Shown: positions 35,946 to 44,684 of the stretch, piece after piece
Layout: the number at the start of each line of letters is the position of its first letter
Numbering within the stretch: the first letter of the stretch is position 1
DNA from: Rhodobacteraceae bacterium 63075
GTDB lineage: Bacteria; Pseudomonadota; Alphaproteobacteria; Rhodobacterales; Rhodobacteraceae
Direction of reading: 5' to 3'
Length of the DNA stretch: 64,000 bases
Assembly (NCBI GenBank): GCA_003417655.1
Contig: QVMW01000013.1
Span: forward strand, 44,878 to 108,877
Notes under the pieces: model-generated
The model's database searches: none
Told to the model about the DNA's origin: nothing
Seen by the model: the letters and a program-made list of their open reading frames with translations, nothing else
Position numbers and translations under genes: made by a program

Positions 35946-37991
35946 ATGAGCACCGATCCTCTCGTCGTCTTCACGCCCTCCGGAAAACGGGGCCGTTTTC
36001 CCGCCGGCACGCCGATCCTGACAGCCGCCCGCCAGCTCGGGGTCGATCTCGACAGCGTCTGTGGCGGGCGCGGCATCTGTTCCAAATGCCAGATCACCCC
36101 GTCCTATGGCGAGTTTTCCAAGCATGGCGTGACCGTGCATGAAGATGCGCTCTCGGAGTGGAACGCCGTCGAGGAGCGCTACGATCAGAAGCGCGGCCTG
36201 GCCAAAGGCCGCCGCCTGGGCTGTCAGGCCACGGTGCAGGGCGACGTGGTGATCGACGTGCCGCCCGAAAGCCAGGTTCACAAGCAGGTGGTTCGCAAGC
36301 GTGCAGAGGCCCGCGACATCGTGATGAGCCCCTCGGTGCGCATCCACCTCGTCGAGGTCGAAGAGCCCGACATGCACGAGCCCTCGGGCGATCTCGAGCG
36401 CCTGCGCGCCGCGCTCAAGGCGCAATGGGACGTGGACGTGGCGCGCTGCGATCCGCATGTGCTGGGCAGCCTGCAGCCAGCCCTGCGCAAGGGCGGCTGG
36501 AAAGTCACCGTCGCCATTCACGAAGGCGATGCGCAAAACGCCGCCTCGATCATGCAGGTCTGGCCGGGCTTCTACGAAGGCTCGGTCTACGGGCTCGCCG
36601 TCGACCTCGGCTCGACGACGATCGCCGCCCACCTTTGCGATTTGCAATCGGGCGATGTGATCGCCTCCTCGGGCGTGATGAACCCACAGATCCGCTTCGG
36701 CGAAGACCTCATGAGCCGCGTGAGCTATTCGATGATGAACGAGGGCGGCGCTCGGGAGATGACAGATGCCGTGCGCGCGGGCATGAATACGCTCTTCGAG
36801 CAGATCGCCGCCGAAGCCGGGATAGAGCGCAGCGAGATCCTCGACACCGTCTTCGTCTGCAACCCTGTCATGCATCACCTTTTCCTTGGCATCGACCCCT
36901 TCGAGCTGGGCCAGGCGCCCTTCGCGCTCGCCACCTCCGATGCCCTGCACCTGAAAGCACAGGACCTCGGCCTCGAGCTGCACCCCTCGGCGCGGGCCTA
37001 TATCCTGCCCTGCATCGCGGGCCATGTCGGCGCCGATGCCGCCGCCGTGGCGCTCTCGGAGGCGCCCGACAAATCCGAGGACCTCGTGCTGGTCGTCGAT
37101 GTGGGCACCAATGCCGAGATCCTGCTGGGCAATACCGAGCAGGTGCTCGCCTGCTCCTCGCCCACCGGCCCCGCCTTCGAGGGCGCGCAGATCAGCTCCG
37201 GCCAGCGCGCCGCGCCCGGCGCGATCGAGCGGCTGGAGATCGACCCGGAGACGAAAGAGCCGCGCTTCCGCATCATCGGCTGCGAGTTGTGGTCAGACGA
37301 GGAAGGCTTCACCGAGGCGGTCGGTGCGACGGGCATCACAGGCATCTGCGGCTCGGGGATCATCGAGGCCATCGCCGAGATGCGCATGGCCGGGATCGTC
37401 GATGCCTCCGGCCTCATCGGCTCGGCAGAGCAGGTCGGCTCCGCGCGCTGCATCGTCGACGGGCGCACGAATGCCTATCTCGTATGGGACGGGACAGCGG
37501 AAGGTGGCCCGAGGATCACCGTCACCAACCCCGACATCCGCGCGATCCAGATGGCCAAGGCCGCGCTCTATTCGGGCGCCCGGCTGCTGATGGACAAGTT
37601 CGGCGTCGACAAGGTGGACCGAGTCGTGCTCGCCGGGGCCTTCGGCGCCCATATTTCGCCCAAACATGCGATGGTGCTTGGCATGATCCCCGATTGCCCC
37701 CTCGAAAAGGTCACCTCCGCGGGCAATGCCGCCGGGACGGGCGCGCGCATCGCCCTGCTGAACACCGCCGGGCGCGGCGAGATCGAGGAGACGGTGCGCC
37801 GTATCGTCAAGATCGAGACAGCCGTCGAGCCACGCTTCCAGGAGCATTTCGTGAATGCCTCGGCGATCCCCAACTCCGCCGAGCCCTTCCCGATCCTCGG
37901 CAGCGTGGTCTCCTTGCCGGAGGTGAGCTTCAATACCGGCGGCGGCGAGGGCGAAAAGGGCGGCGGCCGGCGGCGCAGGCGGCGCGGCTGA
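35946..37991 (+). CDS. RamA-like 2Fe-2S/ASKHA activator of corrinoid enzymes
   Basis: A 681-residue protein. Residues 5-100 form a plant-type ferredoxin domain with cluster ligands in CGGRGICSKC and LGCQA. A linker follows, then an ASKHA-fold domain (DUF4445) from about 200 (AVDLGSTTIAAHLCDL, then VVDVGTNAEILLGN, GSGIIEAIAEM). This is the plan of proteins that re-reduce inactive cobalamin in methyltransferases, such as RamA/RACo. In Roseobacters such a protein has been genetically tied to split methionine synthase; I infer that role here. No methyltransferase or corrinoid protein is adjacent. The C-terminus is Gly/Arg-rich. Confidence 0.85.
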   Translation: MSTDPLVVFTPSGKRGRFPAGTPILTAARQLGVDLDSVCGGRGICSKCQITPSYGEFSKHGVTVHEDALSEWNAVEERYDQKRGLAKGRRLGCQATVQGDVVIDVPPESQVHKQVVRKRAEARDIVMSPSVRIHLVEVEEPDMHEPSGDLERLRAALKAQWDVDVARCDPHVLGSLQPALRKGGWKVTVAIHEGDAQNAASIMQVWPGFYEGSVYGLAVDLGSTTIAAHLCDLQSGDVIASSGVMNPQIRFGEDLMSRVSYSMMNEGGAREMTDAVRAGMNTLFEQIAAEAGIERSEILDTVFVCNPVMHHLFLGIDPFELGQAPFALATSDALHLKAQDLGLELHPSARAYILPCIAGHVGADAAAVALSEAPDKSEDLVLVVDVGTNAEILLGNTEQVLACSSPTGPAFEGAQISSGQRAAPGAIERLEIDPETKEPRFRIIGCELWSDEEGFTEAVGATGITGICGSGIIEAIAEMRMAGIVDASGLIGSAEQVGSARCIVDGRTNAYLVWDGTAEGGPRITVTNPDIRAIQMAKAALYSGARLLMDKFGVDKVDRVVLAGAFGAHISPKHAMVLGMIPDCPLEKVTSAGNAAGTGARIALLNTAGRGEIEETVRRIVKIETAVEPRFQEHFVNASAIPNSAEPFPILGSVVSLPEVSFNTGGGEGEKGGGRRRRRRG

Positions 37992-38041
37992 CGCTTGCCC
38001 GCCGCAGCGCGATCGGGCAAGCTGCCCCGAAAGGCAGCCCC

Positions 38042-39208
38042 ATGTCGCGCAGCAGCTTCGTCATCATCCTCGCCCTTCTCGCGGCGCTCATGGGCTTCAC
38101 AGCCCTGCGGATCGGCGCGCCGGACCTGCTGGGCGTCGATGCCGTCTCCGCCGATTACATGATCTTTCACCAGGTGGGCGAGCTGTCGCGGCTGGGCCGC
38201 GCGGGCGAGGCTTATGATGCAGAGGCTTTCCGCGTTTTCCAGCAGGCGCGCACAGGTAGTTCCATTTTCATGACATGGACCTACCCGCCGCATTTCAACC
38301 TCGCGCTGCACCCTTTCGCGCGGCTCCCCCCCGCCCTGGGCTACCTGCTCTTCACGGGCCTCGGCTTCGCGCTCTTTCTGTGGTCGATGTTCCGCCTCGC
38401 GCCCGGGGCTGCGCGCCCGATCCTCCTGCTCTGCCTGCCCGCCATCACGATGAACCTGCTCACCGGGCAGAACGGTTTTCTCACCGGCGCGCTCATGGCG
38501 CTCACCTGTCATTTCGCGCTCACCGGCGCGCCTGTCAAAGGCGGCCTCGCGCTCGGCCTGCTCACCTACAAACCCCATCTCGGCCTTGGCCTCGGCCTCG
38601 CCGCGCTCCTGCGTGGTGGCCTGCGCCTCTGGGGGACGGCCGCGCTCGTGCTCGGCCTGCTCGCCCTGCTGGCAACGCTCGCCTATGGCCCGCAGATCTG
38701 GCAGGCGTTGGCCGGAAGCGTCGAGACCTCGGGCGAGCTGCTCGCCTCGGCCCGTTACAAGCTCGAACGGATGAGCACCGTCTTCGCGCTGACCGCATCG
38801 CTCGGCCTCGCCCCCGAGCTCGCCATGCTCCTGCAAATGCTGGCCGCGCTGGCCGGTCTCGGGCTGGTGGCCTTCGCCGCCCTGCGCGGCTGGCAGCTGG
38901 CCTCCGTGCTCTGCCTCGGCATCCTCTCGGGCACGATGACCAGCCCCTATGCCTATGACTACGATCTCTGCCTTCTGGCGCCCGCGCTGGCGCTGGCCTG
39001 GCAGCCGATCCGCGAGACCCTCTCGCCCGCGGCCCGGGCCCTGCTCGGCGCGGGCGTTCTGCTCTCGGGGGGCTACGGCCTCGGCACGGTCATTTTCTCA
39101 GACGCGCTCAAATCCGTCGAGATCACGCCGCCGTCGCTGGGCGGCATCGGCCTGCTGATCGCCCTCGCGCTCATCGTGACAGCCCTCGCCCGCGCCGAAC
39201 GCACTTGA
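38042..39208 (+). CDS. GT87-like polyprenol-sugar mannosyltransferase, membrane protein
   Basis: A 388-residue multi-pass membrane protein with about ten helices, resembling glycosyltransferase family 87 (DUF2029), whose known members use polyprenyl-phosphate mannose. An acidic loop after the first helix (GVDAVSADYMIFHQVGELSR) is where the catalytic Asp is expected, and WTYPPHFNLALHPFA, LTGQNGFLTGAL and LLTYKPHLGLGLGLAALLRG are typical. The acceptor is unknown. It starts 50 bases behind the RamA-like gene, likely the same transcript, and is followed by tRNA-Gly. Confidence 0.75.
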   Translation: MSRSSFVIILALLAALMGFTALRIGAPDLLGVDAVSADYMIFHQVGELSRLGRAGEAYDAEAFRVFQQARTGSSIFMTWTYPPHFNLALHPFARLPPALGYLLFTGLGFALFLWSMFRLAPGAARPILLLCLPAITMNLLTGQNGFLTGALMALTCHFALTGAPVKGGLALGLLTYKPHLGLGLGLAALLRGGLRLWGTAALVLGLLALLATLAYGPQIWQALAGSVETSGELLASARYKLERMSTVFALTASLGLAPELAMLLQMLAALAGLGLVAFAALRGWQLASVLCLGILSGTMTSPYAYDYDLCLLAPALALAWQPIRETLSPAARALLGAGVLLSGGYGLGTVIFSDALKSVEITPPSLGGIGLLIALALIVTALARAERT

Positions 39209-39243
39209 CCCGCCCCGCCCCGCGCTCTATCTCGTCAGGCGCG

Positions 39244-39317
39244 GCGGGTGTAGCTCAATGGTAGAGCAGTAGCTTCCCAAGCTAACGACGAGGGTTCGAT
39301 TCCCTTCACCCGCTCCA
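39244..39317 (+). tRNA. tRNA-Gly(CCC)
   Basis: A 74-base cloverleaf with acceptor GCGGGTG / CACCCGC, D arm GCTC/GAGC, anticodon loop TTCCCAA (anticodon CCC), T loop TTCGATT and encoded CCA. Confidence 0.93.
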
Positions 39318-39342
39318 AGGCCCCTCCCGAACTGCCGCCCCC

Positions 39343-40632
39343 TCACCGCCCGATCACGATATCAGCGCGCAGGCCGCCCAGCTCGGCGCTTTCGCCGAGC
39401 CGCAGCATGCCGCCATGCGCCCGCGCCACGTCCATGGCGATGGACAGGCCAAGGCCCACGCCGGAGCCCTTGTTCTGGTTGCGCGCCGCGTCGAGCCGCG
39501 TGAAGGGGCGCATGGCCTCCTCGCGCGCCTCGGGGGCGATTCCCGGCCCGTCATCCTCCACGCGGATGCGCAGCGCCCGCTCCGTCAGCGCCACCGAGAC
39601 GACGGCCTTCTCACCGTAGCGCACGGCATTGCCGACAAGGTTCTCCACCGCCCGGCGTATCGCCACGCGCCGCAGCATCACCTCGCCCTGCCCTTCGAGC
39701 GCGCCGAGCTCCACGACCATCCCCGCCCGCGCGCAATCGGCCACGATCTCGCGGACAAGCGCGACCGGGTCGCAGGCCTCCGGCTCGCCCTCCCAGGCCC
39801 CCTTGGCAAAGGACAGAAACTCGTCCAGCAGCCGCTGCATCTCGCTCACGTCCCGCTCCAGCGGGATACGGTCTTCATCGTCCAGCAGGGAAAGCCCGAG
39901 CTTCATCCGCGTCAGCGGCGTGCGCAGGTCGTGGCTGACCCCGGACAGCATCAGCGTGCGCTGCTCGATCTGCCGCTCGATCCGGTTGCGCATGTCGAGG
40001 AAGGCATTGCCCGCCTGCCGGACCTCCACGGCCCCCGTCGGCTTGTAGGAGATCACCTGCCCCCTCCCGAAAGCCGACGCGGCGCGCGCCAACCGCTTGA
40101 TTGGGCGCAGCTGGTTGCGCAGGTAGATGAAGGAGATGAGCGTCATCAATATGCCGAAGAACAGCATGTAGACCAGAAGCTGGTGCGGGTTCCGCGCGGA
40201 GACGCGCCGCCGGTCGAACTCGAGCACCACCGGCCCCCGCGCCGTCTGGGCCAGCACGCGCACGAGCGCGCCGCTGGGCATGTCGATCGCGCGGATCCGC
40301 GGCATCTGCGCCCGCAGCTCCCGCGCGACAACCGCGCCGGCAAAATCATACCAGCGCCGCCGCTGCTCGAATGTCTCGCCCTCGAATTCCGACAGCCCAA
40401 TCTGCAAGGGCGAGGCTCTTTCGCTCTCGCCGCTTGTCGCATATTCATCGACCACCAATTGCAACTGCAGGGCCATCGAATGGCTCATCTGCTGCGTGAC
40501 CTCCTCGTAGTGCCGCTGGATGAAGATCACCGTCACGACAAGCTGCAGGGTGACGATCGGCAAGACAAGGATGAGCGCGGCCCGGCCATAGAGCGAACGC
40601 GGCATATACTGTTTGAGCCAGGCGAAGATCAT
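39343..40632 (-). CDS. EnvZ-like sensor histidine kinase without adjacent regulator
   Basis: A 429-residue inner-membrane kinase. A first helix at about residues 17-38 (ALILVLPIVTLQLVVTVIFI), a periplasmic part of about 110 residues, a second helix near 155-175, then HAMP, the phospho-His motif SGVSHDLRTPLTR and the ATPase boxes NLVGNAVRYG, DDGPGIAPE and GVGLGLSIAMDVARAHGG. It resembles osmosensing EnvZ. No response regulator gene is next to it: upstream is a divergent MBL gene, downstream a tRNA, so its partner must be encoded elsewhere. Confidence 0.9.
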   Translation of the reverse strand: MIFAWLKQYMPRSLYGRAALILVLPIVTLQLVVTVIFIQRHYEEVTQQMSHSMALQLQLVVDEYATSGESERASPLQIGLSEFEGETFEQRRRWYDFAGAVVARELRAQMPRIRAIDMPSGALVRVLAQTARGPVVLEFDRRRVSARNPHQLLVYMLFFGILMTLISFIYLRNQLRPIKRLARAASAFGRGQVISYKPTGAVEVRQAGNAFLDMRNRIERQIEQRTLMLSGVSHDLRTPLTRMKLGLSLLDDEDRIPLERDVSEMQRLLDEFLSFAKGAWEGEPEACDPVALVREIVADCARAGMVVELGALEGQGEVMLRRVAIRRAVENLVGNAVRYGEKAVVSVALTERALRIRVEDDGPGIAPEAREEAMRPFTRLDAARNQNKGSGVGLGLSIAMDVARAHGGMLRLGESAELGGLRADIVIGR

Positions 40633-40671
40633 GCCTATTCCTAGCGTCACACGCCCCCGGAAGGAAGCGCC

Positions 40672-41583
40672 ATGAACCCACCAGACGATTTCGACCCGCC
40701 CATCGGCACACCCGTCACCCTGAGCGATGGCCTCCGGCGCATCGTCGCGGGCAACCCCTCGCCGATGACCTACCGGGGCACCAATACCTACTTGCTGGGC
40801 GAAGGCGATGTCGCGGTGATCGACCCGGGCCCGGCGCTCGAGGCGCATATGGAGGCGATCCTCGCCGCGCTCGGCCCCTCCGAGCGGATCACCCATATCT
40901 TCGTGACCCATTCCCATGTCGACCATTCCCCGCTGGCCGCACCGCTCAGCGCGGCGACGGGCGCGCCCGTCCTGGCCTTCGGGGACAGCCGCGCAGGCAG
41001 GAGCGCGGTCATGGACAGGCTCGCCGCATCCGGCCTCACGGGCGGCGGCGAGGGGGTCGATGCGGGCTTTGCCCCGGATGTCGCCCTCGCCCATGGCCAG
41101 AGCATCGCCGGCGAGAGCTGGGAGCTCACCGCGCTGCACACGCCCGGCCATTTCGGCAACCACATGAGCTTTCAATGGGGCGATGCGCTTTTCTGCGGCG
41201 ATCTCGTGATGGGCTGGGCCAGCTCGCTCGTCTCGCCGCCCGATGGCGACCTGACCGATTTCATGGCCTCCTGCGAGGCCCTGCGCGCGCGGGACTGGAC
41301 GGTGTTCCATTCCGGCCATGGCGCGCCGATCACCGCGCCGGGCGCAAGGCTCGACTGGCTGCTGGAGCACCGCCGCGCCCGCGAATCCCAGATACTTGAC
41401 GCGCTGGCGGCAGGACCGGCCACACCGGCCGCGCTGACCCGGCAGATCTACACCGAAACGCCCGCCGCGCTGCTGTCCGCAGCCGAGCGCAACGTCTTCG
41501 CCCATCTTGTCGACCTGGCAGTCCGGGAACGCGTCTCAGCCGCCCCGTCGCTCTCCGCAAGCGCCCTGTTTTCAAAGCGGTGA
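40672..41583 (+). CDS. MBL-fold metallohydrolase (LACTB2-like)
   Basis: A 303-residue metallo-beta-lactamase fold enzyme. Metal ligands are in FVTHSHVDHS (residues 77-86), HTPGHFGNHMSF and the Asp in FCGDLVMGW; HSGHGAPI is the last ligand region. A C-terminal winged-helix of about 60 residues (LTRQIYTETP and following) is as in LACTB2-like proteins, some of which are RNases. It is divergent from the kinase with 39 bases between. Confidence 0.85.
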   Translation: MNPPDDFDPPIGTPVTLSDGLRRIVAGNPSPMTYRGTNTYLLGEGDVAVIDPGPALEAHMEAILAALGPSERITHIFVTHSHVDHSPLAAPLSAATGAPVLAFGDSRAGRSAVMDRLAASGLTGGGEGVDAGFAPDVALAHGQSIAGESWELTALHTPGHFGNHMSFQWGDALFCGDLVMGWASSLVSPPDGDLTDFMASCEALRARDWTVFHSGHGAPITAPGARLDWLLEHRRARESQILDALAAGPATPAALTRQIYTETPAALLSAAERNVFAHLVDLAVRERVSAAPSLSASALFSKR

Positions 41584-41662
41584 GCAGGCCGAAAAAATCG
41601 CCCGCGCGCGGCCAATATCCTCTGGACGGGCGATTCCAGTATTGCTATATGCCTCCGAGCAT

Positions 41663-41737
41663 TCCGGCGTAGCTCAGCGGTAGAGCAGTTGACTGTTAAT
41701 CAATTGGTCGTTGGTTCGATCCCAACCGCCGGAGCCA
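41663..41737 (+). tRNA. tRNA-Asn(GTT)
   Basis: A 75-base cloverleaf with acceptor TCCGGCG / CGCCGGA, anticodon stem GTTGA/TCAAT, anticodon loop CTGTTAA (anticodon GTT), T loop TTCGATC and encoded CCA. Confidence 0.96.
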
Positions 41738-41740
41738 TGA

Positions 41741-41777
41741 AAAGCCCTTTAAGCGCGTTCGCTTAGAGGGCTTTTTT
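41741..41777 (+). terminator. Rho-independent terminator of tRNA-Asn
   Basis: A 15-bp near-perfect stem AAAGCCCTTTAAGCG / CGCTTAGAGGGCTTT with a four-base loop, ending in a run of six T (41772-41777), directly behind the tRNA. Confidence 0.9.
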
Positions 41778-41896
41778 GTGTCTTGTCGGGACCTGTTTTC
41801 AAGGAGCTTGCGCCTGACAAGGTCTTGCGCGCCACGGACATTTCCCGAGCCAATGGATCTTGCCTAATCGCCTTCGAATGCCGATGATCGCGGGAG

Positions 41897-43630
41897 ATGA
41901 CCCTTGAGACAGATCCCAGATCCGCGCCGCCGCTCATGCGCATGGCCATCCTGACAGGGGTGGCGCTTGTCGTCGGCAGCGCAGCGTCGCTGGCTGCCAT
42001 CGCCTTCATCGAGCTGGTCTCGGCTCTCAACACCGCTTTGCTCATTGCCCCCCGCGCGCGGGTTCAGTGGGAGAGCCTGCCAGGGCTCGTCGCGGTGTCG
42101 ACCGTCCTCGTGCCGACGCTCGGCGGGCTGATCGTGGGGCTGGTGCACCGGCATCTTTCGCCCGCGAAGCGGCCTCTCGGGCCGCCCGATGTCGTCGAGG
42201 CCGTGCAGTTTCACAAGCCGCTCCCCGATCTGCGCAGCGGGCTGGTCTCGACGGTCACAGCCGCGCTCTCGCTCGGGGCCGGGGCCTCCGTGGGCCAATA
42301 TGGCCCGATGGTCTATCTCGGCGCCCTTCTGGGAAATATCGCCCACCGGCTGCGCCTCGGCGTGCCGCACCTGGCCAGCATCGCCGTGGCCTGCGGCGTC
42401 GCCGCCGCCATTTCGACGGCCTTCAACGCGCCCATTGCCGGGGTGCTCTTCGCCCATGAGGTCGTGCTGCGCCACTACGCAACGCGCGCCTTCGCCCCTG
42501 TGACCGTCGCCTCGGTGACAGGCTATGTCATCGCGAACGTGGTGTTCCAGCGCCCTGCTCTCTTCCGGATCGAGTTCGCGGGCGTCGAACATGGCTACGA
42601 GTTCGCGCTCGTCGCCCTTCTCGGGCTGCTCGTGTCGCTGGCGGCCATCGGTTTCATGCGGCTCCTACTCGCACTGGGCCCGCGCCTGACCGCCTCGATC
42701 AAGTGGCCCGCGCTGCGCACCGCTGCCGCCGGGCTCACCGTCGGGCTGACGGCGCTCGCCCTGCCGGATGTGCTCGGCATCGGAACCTCGACCCTGCGCT
42801 TCGCCACGATCGACGGCGCTTTCGGCCTCGGCGAGCTCGTCGTCCTGATCGTCGCCAAGATCGGGCTCACGGCGCTCTGCATCGGCGCGGGCTTCTCGGG
42901 CGGGGCCTTCAGCCCCTCGCTGCTCGTCGGCAGCCTGATCGGCGTGCTCTTCTGGACGCTGGTCTCCGGCGTCGCCGGGATTCCCAGCTCGGGCGCGGCC
43001 ATCTTCGCGATCAGCGGCATGATGGCCTTCGCCAGCGCCGTGATCGGCGCGCCCCTGACCTGCATCCTCATCGTTTTCGAGCTCACGCGGAACTACGACG
43101 TGACCATCGCCGCCATGGTCGCGGTCGTCTTCTCCAACCTGCTCTCTCACCGCGTCTTCGGGCGCTCGCTCTTCGATGTCCAGCTTGCCCGCCGCGGGAT
43201 CGACTTCTCGCTGGGCCGCGACCATGCCCATCTCGCCGTGCTGAAGGTGGCTGATTACATCGCCCCGGGAAGTGTCACGGCCAAGGCGGGTGAAACGGCC
43301 CGCGACGTGGCGAAACGCCTGTCGGAGCAAGGCTGGCGCGAAGCCTTCGTGACGGGGGCCGACGGCCAGCTCCTTGGCGTTTTCACGCCCGGCTCGGTGC
43401 CCGCAGACAGTCTCGTGGACACGCGCCTGGAGCCGGCAAAGCTCGTCTTCCATGACGACACCGACCTTGCCGAGGCTATGGACCGCCTGCGCGGCTTCGT
43501 CGGCGATGCGGTCCCGATCGTCTCGCGCGAGACGGGCCGCTATCTCGGCGCTGTCTCCGAGGCCGATCTCGTCTCGGCATGGCTCGATGAAGCCAGCCGC
43601 CTGAGGAGGGAAGAGAATGCGTCTGTCTGA
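41897..43630 (+). CDS. CLC-family chloride channel/transporter with CBS domains
   Basis: A 577-residue membrane protein: CLC domain of many helices to about 430, then a pair of CBS domains to the end. Pore motifs are GASVGQYGPMVYLG (residues 129-142) and GAGFSGGAFSPSLLVGSLIG. The standard G-K/R-E-G-P gate motif reads G-Q-Y-G-P, so the gating Glu is replaced by Tyr135. In known CLCs loss of this Glu abolishes proton coupling, so this may work as a channel. Substrate is inferred as a small anion. The next gene overlaps its last 14 bases. Confidence 0.88.
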   Translation: MTLETDPRSAPPLMRMAILTGVALVVGSAASLAAIAFIELVSALNTALLIAPRARVQWESLPGLVAVSTVLVPTLGGLIVGLVHRHLSPAKRPLGPPDVVEAVQFHKPLPDLRSGLVSTVTAALSLGAGASVGQYGPMVYLGALLGNIAHRLRLGVPHLASIAVACGVAAAISTAFNAPIAGVLFAHEVVLRHYATRAFAPVTVASVTGYVIANVVFQRPALFRIEFAGVEHGYEFALVALLGLLVSLAAIGFMRLLLALGPRLTASIKWPALRTAAAGLTVGLTALALPDVLGIGTSTLRFATIDGAFGLGELVVLIVAKIGLTALCIGAGFSGGAFSPSLLVGSLIGVLFWTLVSGVAGIPSSGAAIFAISGMMAFASAVIGAPLTCILIVFELTRNYDVTIAAMVAVVFSNLLSHRVFGRSLFDVQLARRGIDFSLGRDHAHLAVLKVADYIAPGSVTAKAGETARDVAKRLSEQGWREAFVTGADGQLLGVFTPGSVPADSLVDTRLEPAKLVFHDDTDLAEAMDRLRGFVGDAVPIVSRETGRYLGAVSEADLVSAWLDEASRLRREENASV

Positions 43631-44675
43631 GCTCCTTGCCCTCATTGCCTGCCTCGCCCTGCCCGCGGGCGCGGAGGATCTGACGGTGGTCTCCTGGGGC
43701 GGGGCCTACGAGACCGCCCAGCGCGAGGCCGTGATCGCGCCTTTCGAGGCCAGGTCCGGCACGCAGGTCACGATCACGACCTATGACGGAACATGGTCCG
43801 CGCTCGCCGAGCGCGGCAAGGCCGAGGGCTGGGACGTGGTCGACATGCTTCACGACCAGGCCCGCGCCGCCTGCGCGCGCGGCCTGCTGCTCGAGCTCCG
43901 GCCCGATGCGCTTTTCACCTCCGAAGAGCTGGCCGATTTCACCCCGATCAAGCCCGGTCGCTGCGCTGTGCCGCAGAATGCCTATGCCCGCGTCATGGCC
44001 TATGACGACCGCGCCTTCCCCGGCCGCAAGCCCACGCGCATCGGCGATTTCTTCGACACCGCGCGTTTTCCCGGCCCGCGCGCCCTTCAGCGCAGTCCCG
44101 ATGGCATTCTCGAATGGGCGCTGCTGGCCGAGGGTGTCCCGCCCGAGCAGGTCTACGGGCTGCTCAGCACGGATCGTGGCCTCAAGCTGGCCTTTCGCCG
44201 TCTCGAGGAGATCCGCGACGATATCGTCTGGTATCAGGCCCCCGGCGAAGCCGCCGAGATGCTGGCCGATGGCCGCGCCGTCATGGCCGCGGGCTATAAC
44301 GGCCGGTTCTTCGACAGGGCGCAGCGGGCAGGCGCGCCCATCGACATCGTCTGGGACGGGCGCATCATCGGCATAGAGGTCTGGGCGATCCCCGCGTCAA
44401 CCGACGCGCCCGAGGCCGCCCGCGCCTTTCTGGCCCATGCCGCAAGCCCGCAGAGCATGGCCGGGCTGGCCATGCGGATTCCCTACGGCCCCACGCGGCA
44501 CTCTGCCTTTGACAGGATCGGATTGAACCCCGACACGGGCGCGCCCATGCGGGCCTACCTGCCGAACGCGCCGCAGCATGGCGGCAGATCGCTCGTTCAG
44601 GACAGCCGCTGGTATGCCAATACCGAGGCGCTGCGCACCCGCCGCTTCCGCACCTGGCTGGGCGCGAAAGACTGA
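43617..44675 (+). CDS. Spermidine/putrescine-type extracellular solute-binding protein
   Basis: A 352-residue periplasmic binding protein with a signal peptide (LLALIACLALPAGA) and the PotD-like start LTVVSWGGAYETAQREAVI. No permease or ATPase gene of an ABC importer is adjacent. It begins inside the end of the CLC gene behind a very strong AGGAGGGAAGAG site, so the two are translationally coupled. Ligand unknown; polyamine-type families often bind polyamines, thiamine or iron-free small cations. It converges on the doeD gene nine bases away. Confidence 0.85.
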   Translation: MRLSELLALIACLALPAGAEDLTVVSWGGAYETAQREAVIAPFEARSGTQVTITTYDGTWSALAERGKAEGWDVVDMLHDQARAACARGLLLELRPDALFTSEELADFTPIKPGRCAVPQNAYARVMAYDDRAFPGRKPTRIGDFFDTARFPGPRALQRSPDGILEWALLAEGVPPEQVYGLLSTDRGLKLAFRRLEEIRDDIVWYQAPGEAAEMLADGRAVMAAGYNGRFFDRAQRAGAPIDIVWDGRIIGIEVWAIPASTDAPEAARAFLAHAASPQSMAGLAMRIPYGPTRHSAFDRIGLNPDTGAPMRAYLPNAPQHGGRSLVQDSRWYANTEALRTRRFRTWLGAKD

Positions 44676-44684
44676 CAGGGCGGC

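Noticed and set aside
36158..38041. Long + strand frame ahead of the GT87-like start, out of frame within the RamA-like gene
   Set aside because: The translation is Arg/Ala-rich, overlaps a clearly recognised gene, and the GT87 protein starts normally at 38042.
41596..41635. Possible terminator of the MBL gene (AATCGCCCG / CGGGCGATT)
   Set aside because: Nine-bp arms are 22 bases apart and no T-run follows; too weak to list as a terminator.
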